A stretch of DNA of 64,000 bases from Hyphomonadaceae bacterium (GCA_019753105.1 JAIELJ010000003.1:1-64000); one strand, 5' to 3'. Shown: positions 34,796-43,893, counted from the stretch's first letter. Numbers and translations: made by a program. Notes: a model not told the origin generated them from the sequence alone.

Positions 34796-37293
34796 GTGAG
34801 CCTCCCATTGTGGGCTTCTGTGAATTCGAGTTCGGCCTGCGCGGGCGGTGACGGCTGGCGCGATGCGGCGTCGAAGCGCGAGATCGCCTCAGCGGCGCGT
34901 GAAAGCCCGCGGCGCTGGAGCCAGGCTTCTGAGAACGGGCACGAATGGCCCTCGGCGATCACAGCATCGATGGCGGCCTGATCTTGTGGTGTTGAAGCGC
35001 CGAGAAAGGCGAGGGCCGCAGGTCCAAGCGCAAGATCGAGAAGGCGCGCGCCGGCGCGCGTCTGTACGTAATAGTCCCGCTTGGGCGCAGCTTCCGTGAT
35101 GATGGCGATCTGGCGCTGATTAAGCCCCAGGCCTTCATAGAAGGCGCGCGTCCTGGGTTCGCGCGCGCGATCGTTCGGAAGGTAGATGCGGGTTGGGCAC
35201 GCTTCAAAGATGGTCGCCGCGATCGCGCTTTGCTCGACGTCAGCAAGCTCTTGCGTTGCGAACACGACCGCGACGTTCTTCTTGCGCAAGGTCTTCAGCC
35301 AGGCCTGAATTTGGCCAGCGAACGCCTCATCGCGGAGATAGGCCCACGCTTCGTCGAGCACGAGCAATGTCGGGCGCCCATTAAAGCGCGCCTCCAATGC
35401 GTGAACGAGACAGGGGAGCACGGCCGCGAGCGCATCCGGGCGCGAAAGCAGTTCGCCCATCTCGAACGCCTGTACGTCATGATCCGAGAGCTTGGCGGCG
35501 TCGGCGTCGATGAGCCGCCCCCATGGCCCCGCATGCGTGAACGGCTCCAGTGCGAGCCGAATTTCGGCGTCTTGCACGAGGCCTGAGAAGACCGAGAGCG
35601 TGCGTTCAGCCGGTGGACGCGCGGCGAGAACGCCGAGTGCGCGCCAGACTTCATCCTTGCGCGCAGGATCAAGCGCGACATGCGTCCGTGTCAGAAGTGC
35701 AATGAGCCAATCGCGCGCCCAGGCGCGTTCGCTTTCTTCGGAGATGTCCGCGAGCGGTTGCAGCGCAAGAGAACTATCCTGCGCGTCTTCGCCGAGCAGA
35801 TCGACGAATGCCCCGCCCAGTCCCAGCGTCAGCGCGCGGCTCGATCGCCCAGCATCGAAGATGAAGACCTGTGCGTTCGGATAGCGGCGCCATTGCGCTG
35901 CGAGGAGACCAAGCAGCACAGACTTACCGGCGCCCGTGGGGCCCACGATCAAAGTGTGGCCAACATCGCCGTGGTGGAGGTTGAGCCTGAAAGGTGTCGC
36001 GCCATCGGTCGCCGCAACAAGAAGCGGGGGACCGTTGAGATGGCGGTTGGCGGTTTCGCCCGCCCAGACCGCCGAGAGCGGCAAGAGATGCGCAAGGTTT
36101 GGCGTCAGCAGGATCGGCCGGCGCAGATCTGCGTAGGGTTGACCAGGCAGGGAGCCCAGCCAAGCTTCCACGGCGTTGATCGTCTCAAGGATGGTGACGA
36201 AGCCCAGCCCATCGGCGACCTGGCGAAGCTGGCGGATGCGTTCGAGCGCCACCGCTTCGCTTTGGTCGGCCACAATGATGGTGAGCGTAACGAACGCCGC
36301 GCCGGCCGCTTCGCCGTTCACTTCCTGAAGCGCCGCGTCCGCGTCTTCGGCCTGAGCGGTCGCGTCATTGTCCAGAAGCGTTGCTTCCTCGCGGTAGAGC
36401 GCTTCGCGCAATAGTGTGAGTATGCCTTTGCGCTTGGAAAACCAACGCTTGCGGATCTTCTCAATTTCCTTTCTGGCGTCCTCGCGATCCATCGGAATGA
36501 CGCGCGTCGTCCACCGATACGGAATGCCCAGGCGGTTCAGCGCATCTAACAGGCCAGGCTCGGTCTCGCTGACATAAGCGCGAACGGAGAGCACTTTAAC
36601 GAAGTGATCGCCCAGTTTCGGCGCAATGCCGCCCAGAAGCGGCGCGTCTGCGATGAGTTCGTCGATATGAAAGGGCGTCGAAGGAACGGCGACGCGGTGC
36701 GCCCGATCGGACACGCACGAATGAAGATAGGTGAGCGTCTCGCTATCATCGAGGAAGCGCGCTTCGACCATGACGAGATCGAGGAGCGCCTTGAAGCTTT
36801 GCGTCTCCTCGATGAAGCTTTGCAAGCAAGCGCGGTAGTCGATACGCGCCGCGCTCGCGCCATTGGCGCCTTCAAACAATGCGGCTTCGAACTTGCCGCT
36901 GGCTTCGCTCGGCGGGAGCCAAGACAGTGTGAGATAGTAGGCGCTTTCAAAGCGTCCGCCCGCGGCTGCGAAATCCTGGCGCCGTTCTTCATCGATGAGC
37001 CATGAGAGCGCCTCCGGCCAGTCGCTGTTTGGATAGGCCGTGGTCCCCGTTCGCCGCGCTTCAACATGGAGGCACCAGGCCGAGCCGAAGCGCTTCAAGG
37101 CGTTGTCGAGCCGTCGTGAGGCGCCGATCAGTTCCGATGGCGTGGAGGAATCCAGATCGGGTCCGCGGAATCGAAGCGTGCGCTGAAAGGCGCCGTCCTT
37201 GTTGAGCACAACACCAGCCGCGACGAAGCCTGCCCATGGCAGCCAATCGGCGAGGCGGGCTTCATTTTGCTTGAAGGGGCGCAGGTCCATCAT
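34792..37293 (-). CDS. trbE: T4SS ATPase TrbE (VirB4 family)
   Basis: About 834 residues from MMDLRPFKQNEARLADWLPW; a GTG (GTGA overlapping the trbD stop) 15 bases upstream is an alternative. The CagE/VirB4 N-terminal domain is followed by the ATPase core: Walker A GPTGAGKSVLLGLLAAQW, Walker B LLVLDEAWAYL, then VVFATQELADVEQS. It powers pilus or channel assembly at the inner membrane. Confidence 0.95.
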   Translation of the reverse strand: MMDLRPFKQNEARLADWLPWAGFVAAGVVLNKDGAFQRTLRFRGPDLDSSTPSELIGASRRLDNALKRFGSAWCLHVEARRTGTTAYPNSDWPEALSWLIDEERRQDFAAAGGRFESAYYLTLSWLPPSEASGKFEAALFEGANGASAARIDYRACLQSFIEETQSFKALLDLVMVEARFLDDSETLTYLHSCVSDRAHRVAVPSTPFHIDELIADAPLLGGIAPKLGDHFVKVLSVRAYVSETEPGLLDALNRLGIPYRWTTRVIPMDREDARKEIEKIRKRWFSKRKGILTLLREALYREEATLLDNDATAQAEDADAALQEVNGEAAGAAFVTLTIIVADQSEAVALERIRQLRQVADGLGFVTILETINAVEAWLGSLPGQPYADLRRPILLTPNLAHLLPLSAVWAGETANRHLNGPPLLVAATDGATPFRLNLHHGDVGHTLIVGPTGAGKSVLLGLLAAQWRRYPNAQVFIFDAGRSSRALTLGLGGAFVDLLGEDAQDSSLALQPLADISEESERAWARDWLIALLTRTHVALDPARKDEVWRALGVLAARPPAERTLSVFSGLVQDAEIRLALEPFTHAGPWGRLIDADAAKLSDHDVQAFEMGELLSRPDALAAVLPCLVHALEARFNGRPTLLVLDEAWAYLRDEAFAGQIQAWLKTLRKKNVAVVFATQELADVEQSAIAATIFEACPTRIYLPNDRAREPRTRAFYEGLGLNQRQIAIITEAAPKRDYYVQTRAGARLLDLALGPAALAFLGASTPQDQAAIDAVIAEGHSCPFSEAWLQRRGLSRAAEAISRFDAASRQPSPPAQAELEFTEAHNGRLT

Positions 37294-37304
37294 GGCATTG
37301 GTGC

Positions 37305-37568
37305 TCACACGTTGAAGAAGGCGGGCTTGGCCATGGCGCGAGGCCAGGTTTCGAGGAACCAAGCGTCGCGCGCGCTCGCATAGGCGCCGGCGCTCTGGAT
37401 CACGAGCCAAAGCGGCAAGCCGATCAAAGGCTGCTGCAAACCGAAGGCGATCGCGGCGGCGACCGTTGCGTTGAGGATGGCGAATGTGCGGGGCACACCG
37501 CCCAGCAGCAGCGGGCGTGTCAGCGAGGTGCGGAGCGGAATGCAATAGCCTTCGAGTTCGTCGCGCAT
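37305..37568 (-). CDS. trbD: T4SS protein TrbD (VirB3 family)
   Basis: 87 residues from MRDELEGYCIPLRTSLTRPL. Two membrane segments (FAILNATVAAAIAFGLQQ and LPLWLVIQSAGAYASA). This is the small inner-membrane component that partners TrbE. It begins 1 bp after the trbC stop. Confidence 0.88.
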   Translation of the reverse strand: MRDELEGYCIPLRTSLTRPLLLGGVPRTFAILNATVAAAIAFGLQQPLIGLPLWLVIQSAGAYASARDAWFLETWPRAMAKPAFFNV

Positions 37569-37569
37569 C

Positions 37570-37890
37570 TCAAAGCACCGCACCGCCGGCAAAGCCGAAG
37601 AAATCGAGGAAGAATGAGACCGCGGCGAACATGATGGCGACGCCCAAGCCCACGAAGGCGAGCTTCCGGATGCCGCCGCCGCCTTCGCCGAAGATGATGC
37701 CGATGCCGGAGATGATGATGGCGATAACGGCGGCTGCGCGCGCGACAGGTCCGGTGATGGAGTCGACGACTTGTTCGAGCGGACCTTCCCAGGGCATGCC
37801 TGAGCCGCCCGCATAGGCGGGTGTCGCGGTGACCACGACGAGCGCGACGATCGCGAGCGTCGTTTCGACACGAAACGCGTTCTTCCTCAT
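37570..37890 (-). CDS. trbC: T4SS major pilin TrbC (VirB2 family)
   Basis: 106 residues. A long signal/membrane segment (ETTLAIVALVVVTATPAYAGG) and two hydrophobic pilin segments (VARAAAVIAIIISGIGIIFGE; LAFVGLGVAIMFAAVSFFLD) separated by a Gly-rich loop fit the cyclic pilin TrbC/VirB2. Start overlaps the trbB stop by 4 bp. Confidence 0.9.
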   Translation of the reverse strand: MRKNAFRVETTLAIVALVVVTATPAYAGGSGMPWEGPLEQVVDSITGPVARAAAVIAIIISGIGIIFGEGGGGIRKLAFVGLGVAIMFAAVSFFLDFFGFAGGAVL

Positions 37891-38852
37891 ATCACTCTCT
37901 CCCCATGTGCTTTGGAGGCCTCTCGCAGCACGACAAACTCTTCGATGCGCCGCCCGCTTGGCGTGCGGGCCATGAACACGATGGCGTCGACCGCCGATTG
38001 GATGAGGCGTTGCGGTGCGCTCAAGCCCGCTTCGATGCAGAGGTCTTCAAGTCGGAGCAGCGAGTCCGCGGCGGAATTGGCGTGAATGGTGAGGAGCCCG
38101 CCGGGATGGCCTGTGTTCCAGGCCTTCAATACTTCGAGCGCTGCCGCATCACGTACTTCGCCCACGACGATGCGGTCGGGCCGAAGGCGGAGCGTCATCT
38201 GCACCAGATCGCGCATTGAGACCTGTGGTGCGGCGCGCTTGGTCAGGAGTTGGACGACGTCGGCGCCGGCACACTGAAGCTCGGCGGTGTCTTCAAGAAT
38301 GAGTACGCGGGCCTTTGCGAACTCGGCTTCGGCGAGCAGTGCGTTGAGCAAAGTGGTTTTGCCCGAACCCGTGCCGCCGGCGACCACGATGTTGCGCCGC
38401 GCAACGATTGCCGCGCGCATCTGTGCGACCTGCGCCAAGGTCGCCGCGCCAGTGTGCACATAATCATCCAGGGTGAAGATGACCGAGGGGCGTTTGCGGA
38501 TGGCGAATGTTGGCGCCGTAACGATGGGCGGGATCATGGCCTGCACACGCGCACCTGATCCTGGCAACGTCGCTGCGAGGTAGGGCTGATGTTCGGTCAC
38601 GGTGACGTGGGCTTCCGCCGCGAGCAGCCGCACCGCCGTTTCGCGCTCTGCCGTTGAGAGCCAGATGTTCGTCGCTTCAATGCCGCTGCCGACGCGGTCT
38701 ATCCGCAATCGTCCGTCTGCGTTTATAAGGATTTCGACGACGGCTTCGTCGGCCAGTGCTTCGGCGAGGGCGGGGCCAAGAGCGCGCGCGAGCGAAGCAA
38801 GCCGCCGTTGGGCGACACGATCGTTCGGGGCTGGAGCGAGGGACGCGCTCAT
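37887..38852 (-). CDS. trbB: T4SS ATPase TrbB (VirB11 family)
   Basis: 321 residues. Walker A is VVAGGTGSGKTTLLNALLAEA; the Asp box and Walker B region read RVLILEDTAELQ and LRLRPDRIVVGEVRDAAALE; the HxN segment GHPGGLLTIHANSA follows. This hexameric traffic ATPase drives pilus biogenesis and substrate transfer. Overlaps both neighbours by 4 bp. Confidence 0.95.
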   Translation of the reverse strand: MSASLAPAPNDRVAQRRLASLARALGPALAEALADEAVVEILINADGRLRIDRVGSGIEATNIWLSTAERETAVRLLAAEAHVTVTEHQPYLAATLPGSGARVQAMIPPIVTAPTFAIRKRPSVIFTLDDYVHTGAATLAQVAQMRAAIVARRNIVVAGGTGSGKTTLLNALLAEAEFAKARVLILEDTAELQCAGADVVQLLTKRAAPQVSMRDLVQMTLRLRPDRIVVGEVRDAAALEVLKAWNTGHPGGLLTIHANSAADSLLRLEDLCIEAGLSAPQRLIQSAVDAIVFMARTPSGRRIEEFVVLREASKAHGERVI

Positions 38853-39295
38853 GCTCGCGCCTCCGTGTCGGCGCTCGCGCCATTCAGATGGCCGTGCGGC
38901 GCCGCGGCGAAGAGCGTGCGGCCTGGCTGCAAACTCTCGGCAAGCAGCTCAAGAAAGGATTGGAAACGGCGCTCGGCGATCGCGTGCGTCGCAGGCAATG
39001 TCGCTTCGTCGGGCGCCGGATTGTGCTCGAGCCAGACACGAATGAAGAGAAGCAGTGTCTCCTTGATGATGGCGATCTCGCGGGCGCGCACGACTTCGCG
39101 TTTCTCGAGACGGTCGAGCCGCATCTTCACGGTGTCGGCGACCGCTTCGTCCTTCTCGTCGAGATAGATGCGGCGCATGGCGTCGGCCGCAGCGCGCGTA
39201 GTGGCAAGACCTCGAAGACGCGCATCGACATCGAGCGCACGCGCCAAATCGTCTTCAAGGTAGATCGTGATCTTCTTTCTTGGGCGCGCGCTCAT
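38849..39295 (-). CDS. Ribbon-helix-helix (CopG-like) protein
   Basis: 148 residues. The N-terminus ARPRKKITIYLEDDLARALD is a typical ribbon-helix-helix DNA-binding strand and helix; the remainder is helical with many charged residues. It lies between traG and trbB with 4-bp overlaps on both sides. A CopG-like gene here is a recurring feature of alphaproteobacterial trb clusters and probably serves as an autoregulator of transfer genes. Confidence 0.82.
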   Translation of the reverse strand: MSARPRKKITIYLEDDLARALDVDARLRGLATTRAAADAMRRIYLDEKDEAVADTVKMRLDRLEKREVVRAREIAIIKETLLLFIRVWLEHNPAPDEATLPATHAIAERRFQSFLELLAESLQPGRTLFAAAPHGHLNGASADTEARA

Positions 39296-41355
39296 GATGG
39301 CGTCTCCGAACCACCACCGCCGCCGGCTTCGCGGGGTCGCAAGTCGAAGCCGACAGGCGTATGCGGCGGCGATGGTGGCGGGGGAGGAGAGGGAGGCGAC
39401 GTCGACTCGACGGACTCCGGCGGCGGCGCATCCGCAGGACGATCAATCAAGGTCAGGAGATCGGCTTGCTGTTCGCTTGCACGCGGGCGTGATCGCAACG
39501 GCCCTTGGCGCACGACGGCGCGAGCAACTGCGCCGTCCCGGCCAGGCGCCTTCTCCGCTTGGGTCGGCGGCGCTGCGTCGCGGAGGCCGAGCGAACGCAT
39601 CGCCGCCCACGGCGAGGGAAGGGCAGGGCGCGCTTGCGGAGATGGCAAGGCGAAGAGCCGAGATGCGAAGAGAGGCTCTTCATCGTAGCGCAGCTTCTTT
39701 GCGCGGAGAGGCTTCGCACCGGTCACGAAGATAAGTTCATCGCGCTCTGGCAACTGGCGAACTTCCGCCGGCATCAGCAGCGGACGGCGTTCCTCGGGAT
39801 AGGTTATGGCGCGATGATCGAGGCCGAAGAGCTGACGCTTGCCCGACCAGGTCTCTTGCGGGCGCATCTCATAAAGATCGCCGGCAAGCTTCGAGACGGT
39901 CTCCGCGGTCTCGACATCGGTCGCGGCAAAACTGGTGACGATCTGACAATTGTCGAGGATGGTGTGATAGCGCCCGTAGGCTTGGGTCACCTGGTGCAGG
40001 CTTTGCGTGACGATAAAGGCGCGCACCCCATAGCCCGCCATTGCACCCATCGATTGCTCGAACAGATCGAGCTTACCAAGTTGCGGGAATTCATCGAGCA
40101 ACAGCAGGAGCGGACGCTTCTTCGCGCGCCCGTCGGCTGCGCGCTCCTGATGCTCCATCAGATCGCGGAGCACCGCGCCGAAGACGAGCCGCATCAACGG
40201 CTTCACACGCTTGGAATCGTTTGGCGGCCAGCAGAGATAGAGCGTGACGGGTTTGTCGGCGCACATGAGGTCCGAAATGCGGAAGCTCGACGCCGCCGTG
40301 TTCTGCTGCACCAGCGGATCGGCAAAGATGCCGAGATAGCTCTCAGCGGTCGCTTTGATTCCGGCGCGGAGCTTCTCGTGATAGGCGGCGTAAGATTGTG
40401 CCGCGCGGCGCACCTCAGGGTGCGTTTCAGGATTTCCGTCGGCGCCCAAGCGATGAAGCGTCGCTTCCATCAGCTTTACGGTGTCATCGAAGCGCGCGAG
40501 CAGTTCGAACACGCGATAGAGCGTCTTGCGATCTTCGGGTTCGGCATAGGCGACGTGAAGGATAACGCCGGCGATCACCTGTTTGGCGGCGCGGTCCCAG
40601 AATTCCTGGAAGCGCTGATCGCCATAAGGATCGGCGATGAGCTCGGTCAGGTTCTGAACGTCGCGAACTTCCTGCGGACCTGGCCTTATAGTGTCTAAGA
40701 GATTGAAGCGGTCGGACGTAGGCGAGGTCGGATCGAAGCGCAGGACTGGGCCGAGCTTGGCGCGCCAGCCGGCCGTCCCCGGAAAGCCGACGCGCGCATC
40801 GCCCGAGTGCAGTTCGCCCTTAAGGTCGAGCGACACGACAGAGTGCGGCGTCGCCAGCAGGGTTGGGATAACGGCGCCGCGCGTCTTGCCCGAGCGCGTG
40901 CCGCCTGTGAGCAACAGATGATGCGGGCCGTCATAGGCGAGAATCTCAGCGCCCATCTTACCGATGACAATGCCGCCCTCGGCGAAGAGCCCGGCAGCTG
41001 CCGCGTCATCAGCGCCACCCCATGCGTCTTTGCCGAATATACCAGACGTGGGCCGGTGTGAGCGCAGGCCAAACAGCAAGACGCCGGCGGCGGCCAGGAA
41101 GCCCAGAAAGACAATAAGCTTCGGCACGAAGAAGGCGCGGGGGTAAACCGGCGACCAGCGCTTCGACCAATCGAGGATCGAGAACGGCGCATAGACCGGC
41201 GTCGACCCAATCGACAACAATGGGCGTCCGAGTGCGGGTTGATAGTCGAACGTTCGCGCACACGATTGCGTCGCCGCAAAGCCAGCGACGATGCTGATCG
41301 CAAACGCTGCGACACAGCTCCAAATCGATCGCGCAGTAAGCTTGCCCACCAACAT
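39292..41355 (-). CDS. traG: Conjugal-transfer coupling protein TraG (VirD4 family)
   Basis: 687 residues from the ATG giving MLVGKLTARSIWSC; a TTG 45 bases upstream is possible. Two N-terminal membrane segments precede the ATPase: Walker A LTGGTRSGKTRGAVIP, Walker B PLLLLLDEFPQLGKLDLFEQ, and TQSLHQVTQAYG. A Pro/Ser-rich C-terminal tail follows. VirD4/TraG couples the relaxase-DNA complex to the channel. It is the first gene of the operon and is divergent from the luxR gene at 41534, with about 180 bp between. Confidence 0.94.
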   Translation of the reverse strand: MLVGKLTARSIWSCVAAFAISIVAGFAATQSCARTFDYQPALGRPLLSIGSTPVYAPFSILDWSKRWSPVYPRAFFVPKLIVFLGFLAAAGVLLFGLRSHRPTSGIFGKDAWGGADDAAAAGLFAEGGIVIGKMGAEILAYDGPHHLLLTGGTRSGKTRGAVIPTLLATPHSVVSLDLKGELHSGDARVGFPGTAGWRAKLGPVLRFDPTSPTSDRFNLLDTIRPGPQEVRDVQNLTELIADPYGDQRFQEFWDRAAKQVIAGVILHVAYAEPEDRKTLYRVFELLARFDDTVKLMEATLHRLGADGNPETHPEVRRAAQSYAAYHEKLRAGIKATAESYLGIFADPLVQQNTAASSFRISDLMCADKPVTLYLCWPPNDSKRVKPLMRLVFGAVLRDLMEHQERAADGRAKKRPLLLLLDEFPQLGKLDLFEQSMGAMAGYGVRAFIVTQSLHQVTQAYGRYHTILDNCQIVTSFAATDVETAETVSKLAGDLYEMRPQETWSGKRQLFGLDHRAITYPEERRPLLMPAEVRQLPERDELIFVTGAKPLRAKKLRYDEEPLFASRLFALPSPQARPALPSPWAAMRSLGLRDAAPPTQAEKAPGRDGAVARAVVRQGPLRSRPRASEQQADLLTLIDRPADAPPPESVESTSPPSPPPPPSPPHTPVGFDLRPREAGGGGGSETPS

Positions 41356-41518
41356 ATCGAAAGCGTCGCTGCGATCGGCGGAGCGGGCCACAGCTTGCAA
41401 CTATGTGAGGCGCCGCAGCAGTGCGTGCTCGACGCGCGTGCGATTTTCGTCACCGGCATTGGTGTTAAGTGATCAATTTGGGCAGACGCGAAGTGGTGAA
41501 GTGGCGCGAGAAAGATGC

Positions 41519-41524
41519 TATACT
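41519..41524 (+). promoter_or_regulatory. Possible -10 element of luxR1
   Basis: TATACT, ten bases before the ATG at 41534, in GATGCTATACTTCGGG. A matching -35 box is not convincing. If used, the transcript would begin at or near the start codon (leaderless or very short leader). Confidence 0.3.
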
Positions 41525-41533
41525 TCGGGTTGC

Positions 41534-42268
41534 ATGAGCTTTGGTGTCGTTACCGGCGAGTTAGTGACGTTCGCTTCGCGATGCGATGCGGCGCAGTCCC
41601 TTGTCGAACTCGAAACGATCTGGCGTCAGCGCATGAGTGAACTCGGCTTCACTTTCGCGGCGATAGGCGCGCATGTTGATCCGCTGAAGCCCGAGCGCGC
41701 TAGTTACGTCTTTCAAAATTATCCGGGCGACTGGATCGCGCACTTTTCAGAGCAGCGCTATCATCTCATCGATCCTGTCTTCCGTGCAGCCGATGCGGGC
41801 GTCGCGGACTTCGCTTGGACCGACCCTGAATTCGTGGCGCCGCTGTCGTGGCGACAGCGGCGCATCTTGAACGAGGCCAGCGAATTGGGGCTGCACTTTG
41901 GGCGGACGCACGCATTGGCGTCGATGCTTCGCCTCAAGGCCTCGGGGCATTTGGTGGCGGGCGAGCCCGACATGCCGGAAGATGTCTACACCGCCGGCAA
42001 GATCGCAAATGTTCTCGTGCATCACCGCGCCGCGCAGCTTTGCGCCGAGGTCGCGCCAAGTTTTGAGCCGTTGCGACGGCGAGAACGTCAGTGTCTCGAA
42101 CTTTGCGCAAGCGGCCTGACCGATGCAGAAGCCGCGGCGAAGCTTCAGATCGGGGTAGCCACCGTGCGGCGTCACATCGAGCGCGCGCGCGTTCGGCTGG
42201 GCGCTGGCACGCGCATTCAGGCCGCCGCGCGCGCTATCAGTTCAGGCCAGATCAAGCCTATTATTTGA
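41534..42268 (+). CDS. LuxR-family quorum-sensing regulator (luxR1)
   Basis: 244 residues. The N-terminal autoinducer-binding domain keeps the Trp, Asp-Pro and second Trp of the family with exact spacing (DWIAHFSEQRYHLIDPV ... FAW) and the later conserved Gly; Phe stands where Tyr is usual, and the motif after that Gly reads GRTHA rather than the more common GITIP. The C-terminal LuxR HTH is LRRRERQCLELCASGLTDAE ... VATVRRHIERARVRLG. It is the first of two luxR genes and faces away from traG. Confidence 0.9.
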   Translation: MSFGVVTGELVTFASRCDAAQSLVELETIWRQRMSELGFTFAAIGAHVDPLKPERASYVFQNYPGDWIAHFSEQRYHLIDPVFRAADAGVADFAWTDPEFVAPLSWRQRRILNEASELGLHFGRTHALASMLRLKASGHLVAGEPDMPEDVYTAGKIANVLVHHRAAQLCAEVAPSFEPLRRRERQCLELCASGLTDAEAAAKLQIGVATVRRHIERARVRLGAGTRIQAAARAISSGQIKPII

Positions 42269-42423
42269 TCGCCGCCTCGACCGCATTCGAAAATTTTGGG
42301 GAAGATTTCTCACAATATTTCCAGGCTGCTCGCACGTCCAACAACACGTCATGAATTTGTCACGCGCGGCCTTGTCACCGAGGGCCCTTCGCCATCTAAA
42401 GTTGCGTGGGCAAGGAGACAATC

Positions 42424-43155
42424 ATGCAAGCGCGCGTGAACTGGGCGTTCGCGGAAATCTGCGACGGCGCCGCAAGTGTTGCAGACCTGCAGGCAGCTTT
42501 CATGCGCGAGATGCGCGCCCTGGGTTTCAGTTATGCGGCGTGCGCCTCGCATGTCGATCCGCTCAAGCCACCGGCGGAGGCTGTGATGATGGTCGACTAT
42601 CCGCAGACGTGGCTTGAGCGCTTCAGCGCAAAGAACTACGCGACGCGCGATCCGGTGTTCAGAGCCGCGCGTCAGCAGACGCTGCCGTTTCAGTGGAGCG
42701 ACGTGCGCTTCCGGCGAGGTCTTGCCGCCGATCAGTTGCGCATTCTGCACGAAGCGGCAGAGGCAGGTCTTGGCGACGGCATCACCATTCCCATTCACGC
42801 GCCCGATGCGTTGCCGGCGTCCTGTTCGCTTGTGATCGGTCCGGACGGGATTGACCCGCTCAATGCACAGAGGGCGACATGGTTTGGGGTGTACGCGCAC
42901 GAATGCGCGCGCCGCCTGCAGATGGCGCAGTTGCCGGCGAAACCTCAATTGAGCCCTCGCGAACGCCAGTGCGTGCAACTACTGGGGCAGGGCAAGGATG
43001 ACGGCGCGATGGCGGTCATCTTGGGCCTCAGCGAACACACGGTGCACAACATCGTTCGCCGCGCCATGAACAAATACGGCGTTGCCAGCCGTGTACAGGC
43101 TTTCGTGCGTGCGTTGAAGGACGGACAAATTCGTCTGGAGGACGTCGCCACCTGA
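42424..43155 (+). CDS. LuxR-family quorum-sensing regulator (luxR2)
   Basis: 243 residues from the ATG preceded by AAGGAG. The autoinducer-binding domain has all expected landmarks (TWLERFSAKNYATRDPV, FQWSDV, and GDGITIPIHAP). The HTH is LSPRERQCVQLLGQGKDDGAMAV ... EHTVHNIVRRAMNKYG. It lies 96 bp upstream of the luxI-type gene, the standard pairing for an acyl-homoserine-lactone circuit. Paralog of luxR1. Confidence 0.93.
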   Translation: MQARVNWAFAEICDGAASVADLQAAFMREMRALGFSYAACASHVDPLKPPAEAVMMVDYPQTWLERFSAKNYATRDPVFRAARQQTLPFQWSDVRFRRGLAADQLRILHEAAEAGLGDGITIPIHAPDALPASCSLVIGPDGIDPLNAQRATWFGVYAHECARRLQMAQLPAKPQLSPRERQCVQLLGQGKDDGAMAVILGLSEHTVHNIVRRAMNKYGVASRVQAFVRALKDGQIRLEDVAT

Positions 43156-43163
43156 TCATTTTT

Positions 43164-43192
43164 ACGAGCGTGTCAATAGGCACGTTCGTGCC
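43164..43192. promoter_or_regulatory. Candidate lux-box-like operator upstream of luxI
   Basis: ACGAGCGTG (43164-43172) and CACGTTCGT (43181-43189) match at 8 of 9 positions as an inverted repeat with an 8-bp spacer. Overlapping it, GGCACG TT CGTGCC (43179-43192) is a perfect palindrome. Both lie 60-88 bp upstream of the luxI-type start, a natural place for LuxR binding. Sequence differs from the canonical lux box, so this is inference. Confidence 0.5.
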
Positions 43193-43251
43193 CGTTTTCG
43201 CCAGCGCGTTCCCTGCGCAAACTCTGGGCTCTGACCGAGCCCGGAGGCCCT

Positions 43252-43881
43252 ATGATCCACATCATCACCGCCGATAACCGGCGCCACTACCATCACGCGC
43301 TGATGGAGATGCACCGCCAGCGCAAGGAGGTGTTTATCGACCAGATGAAATGGCGCCTCGATGAAAGCGCTGGCATTGAGATCGACGCCTACGACTGCCC
43401 GGAGGCGATCTATTTGATCGAAGCGGCCGCGCCACGCGCGCCAGTGATGGGCTCGGCCCGCTTGCTGCCGACCGATCGGCCGCATCTGCTCGGCGATCAT
43501 TTTGGCTTCCTGTGCGATGGCGACCTGCCGGCCGGCCCAGATGTTTGGGAAGCGACGCGGTTTTGTCCAGCGCCCGATACGGCGCCGGGCCAGCCCAGAC
43601 ACGATCTCCTCGCGCGCATGATCGCCGCCATCATGGAGACCGCGCTTATCTTCGGCATCGAGCAAGTCACGTTTGTTTCGAGCGCTGCGCTCACGCCATT
43701 GGCGGCGAAGGCTGGCTGGGACGCCCAGCCGCTGGGCGCGGCCCGCCGGGTGGGACGCGACCGACTGACGGTCTTTGTCGCCGCCATCGACCAGCGCGGG
43801 CTTCGGCGCGTGCGCGAACGCAACAACATCAAGACACCAGTGACCCGCTTTTTTGGCGGCGAACTCATCCAAGCGGCGTGA
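43252..43881 (+). CDS. LuxI-family acyl-homoserine-lactone synthase
   Basis: 209 residues, GGAG seven bases upstream. Family landmarks are present: the N-terminal MHRQRKEVFIDQMKWRLDES, then EIDAYDCPEAIYL, MGSARLLPTDRPHLL, and WEATRFCPAPD. The enzyme makes an acyl-homoserine lactone from SAM and an acyl carrier protein or CoA; the acyl chain cannot be predicted. It is the first gene of the run luxI, 2OG oxygenase, gntR, lasso genes. Confidence 0.95.
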   Translation: MIHIITADNRRHYHHALMEMHRQRKEVFIDQMKWRLDESAGIEIDAYDCPEAIYLIEAAAPRAPVMGSARLLPTDRPHLLGDHFGFLCDGDLPAGPDVWEATRFCPAPDTAPGQPRHDLLARMIAAIMETALIFGIEQVTFVSSAALTPLAAKAGWDAQPLGAARRVGRDRLTVFVAAIDQRGLRRVRERNNIKTPVTRFFGGELIQAA

Positions 43882-43893
43882 AGGAGAGACATC

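Noticed and set aside
25083-41500. Attachment-site duplication of the tRNA-Ile 3' end
   Set aside because: No second copy of the 3' end was found by eye; a proper search may still reveal one outside the window.
42330-42360. CACGTC repeated twice upstream of luxR2
   Set aside because: A short direct repeat only, not symmetric; too weak to call an operator.
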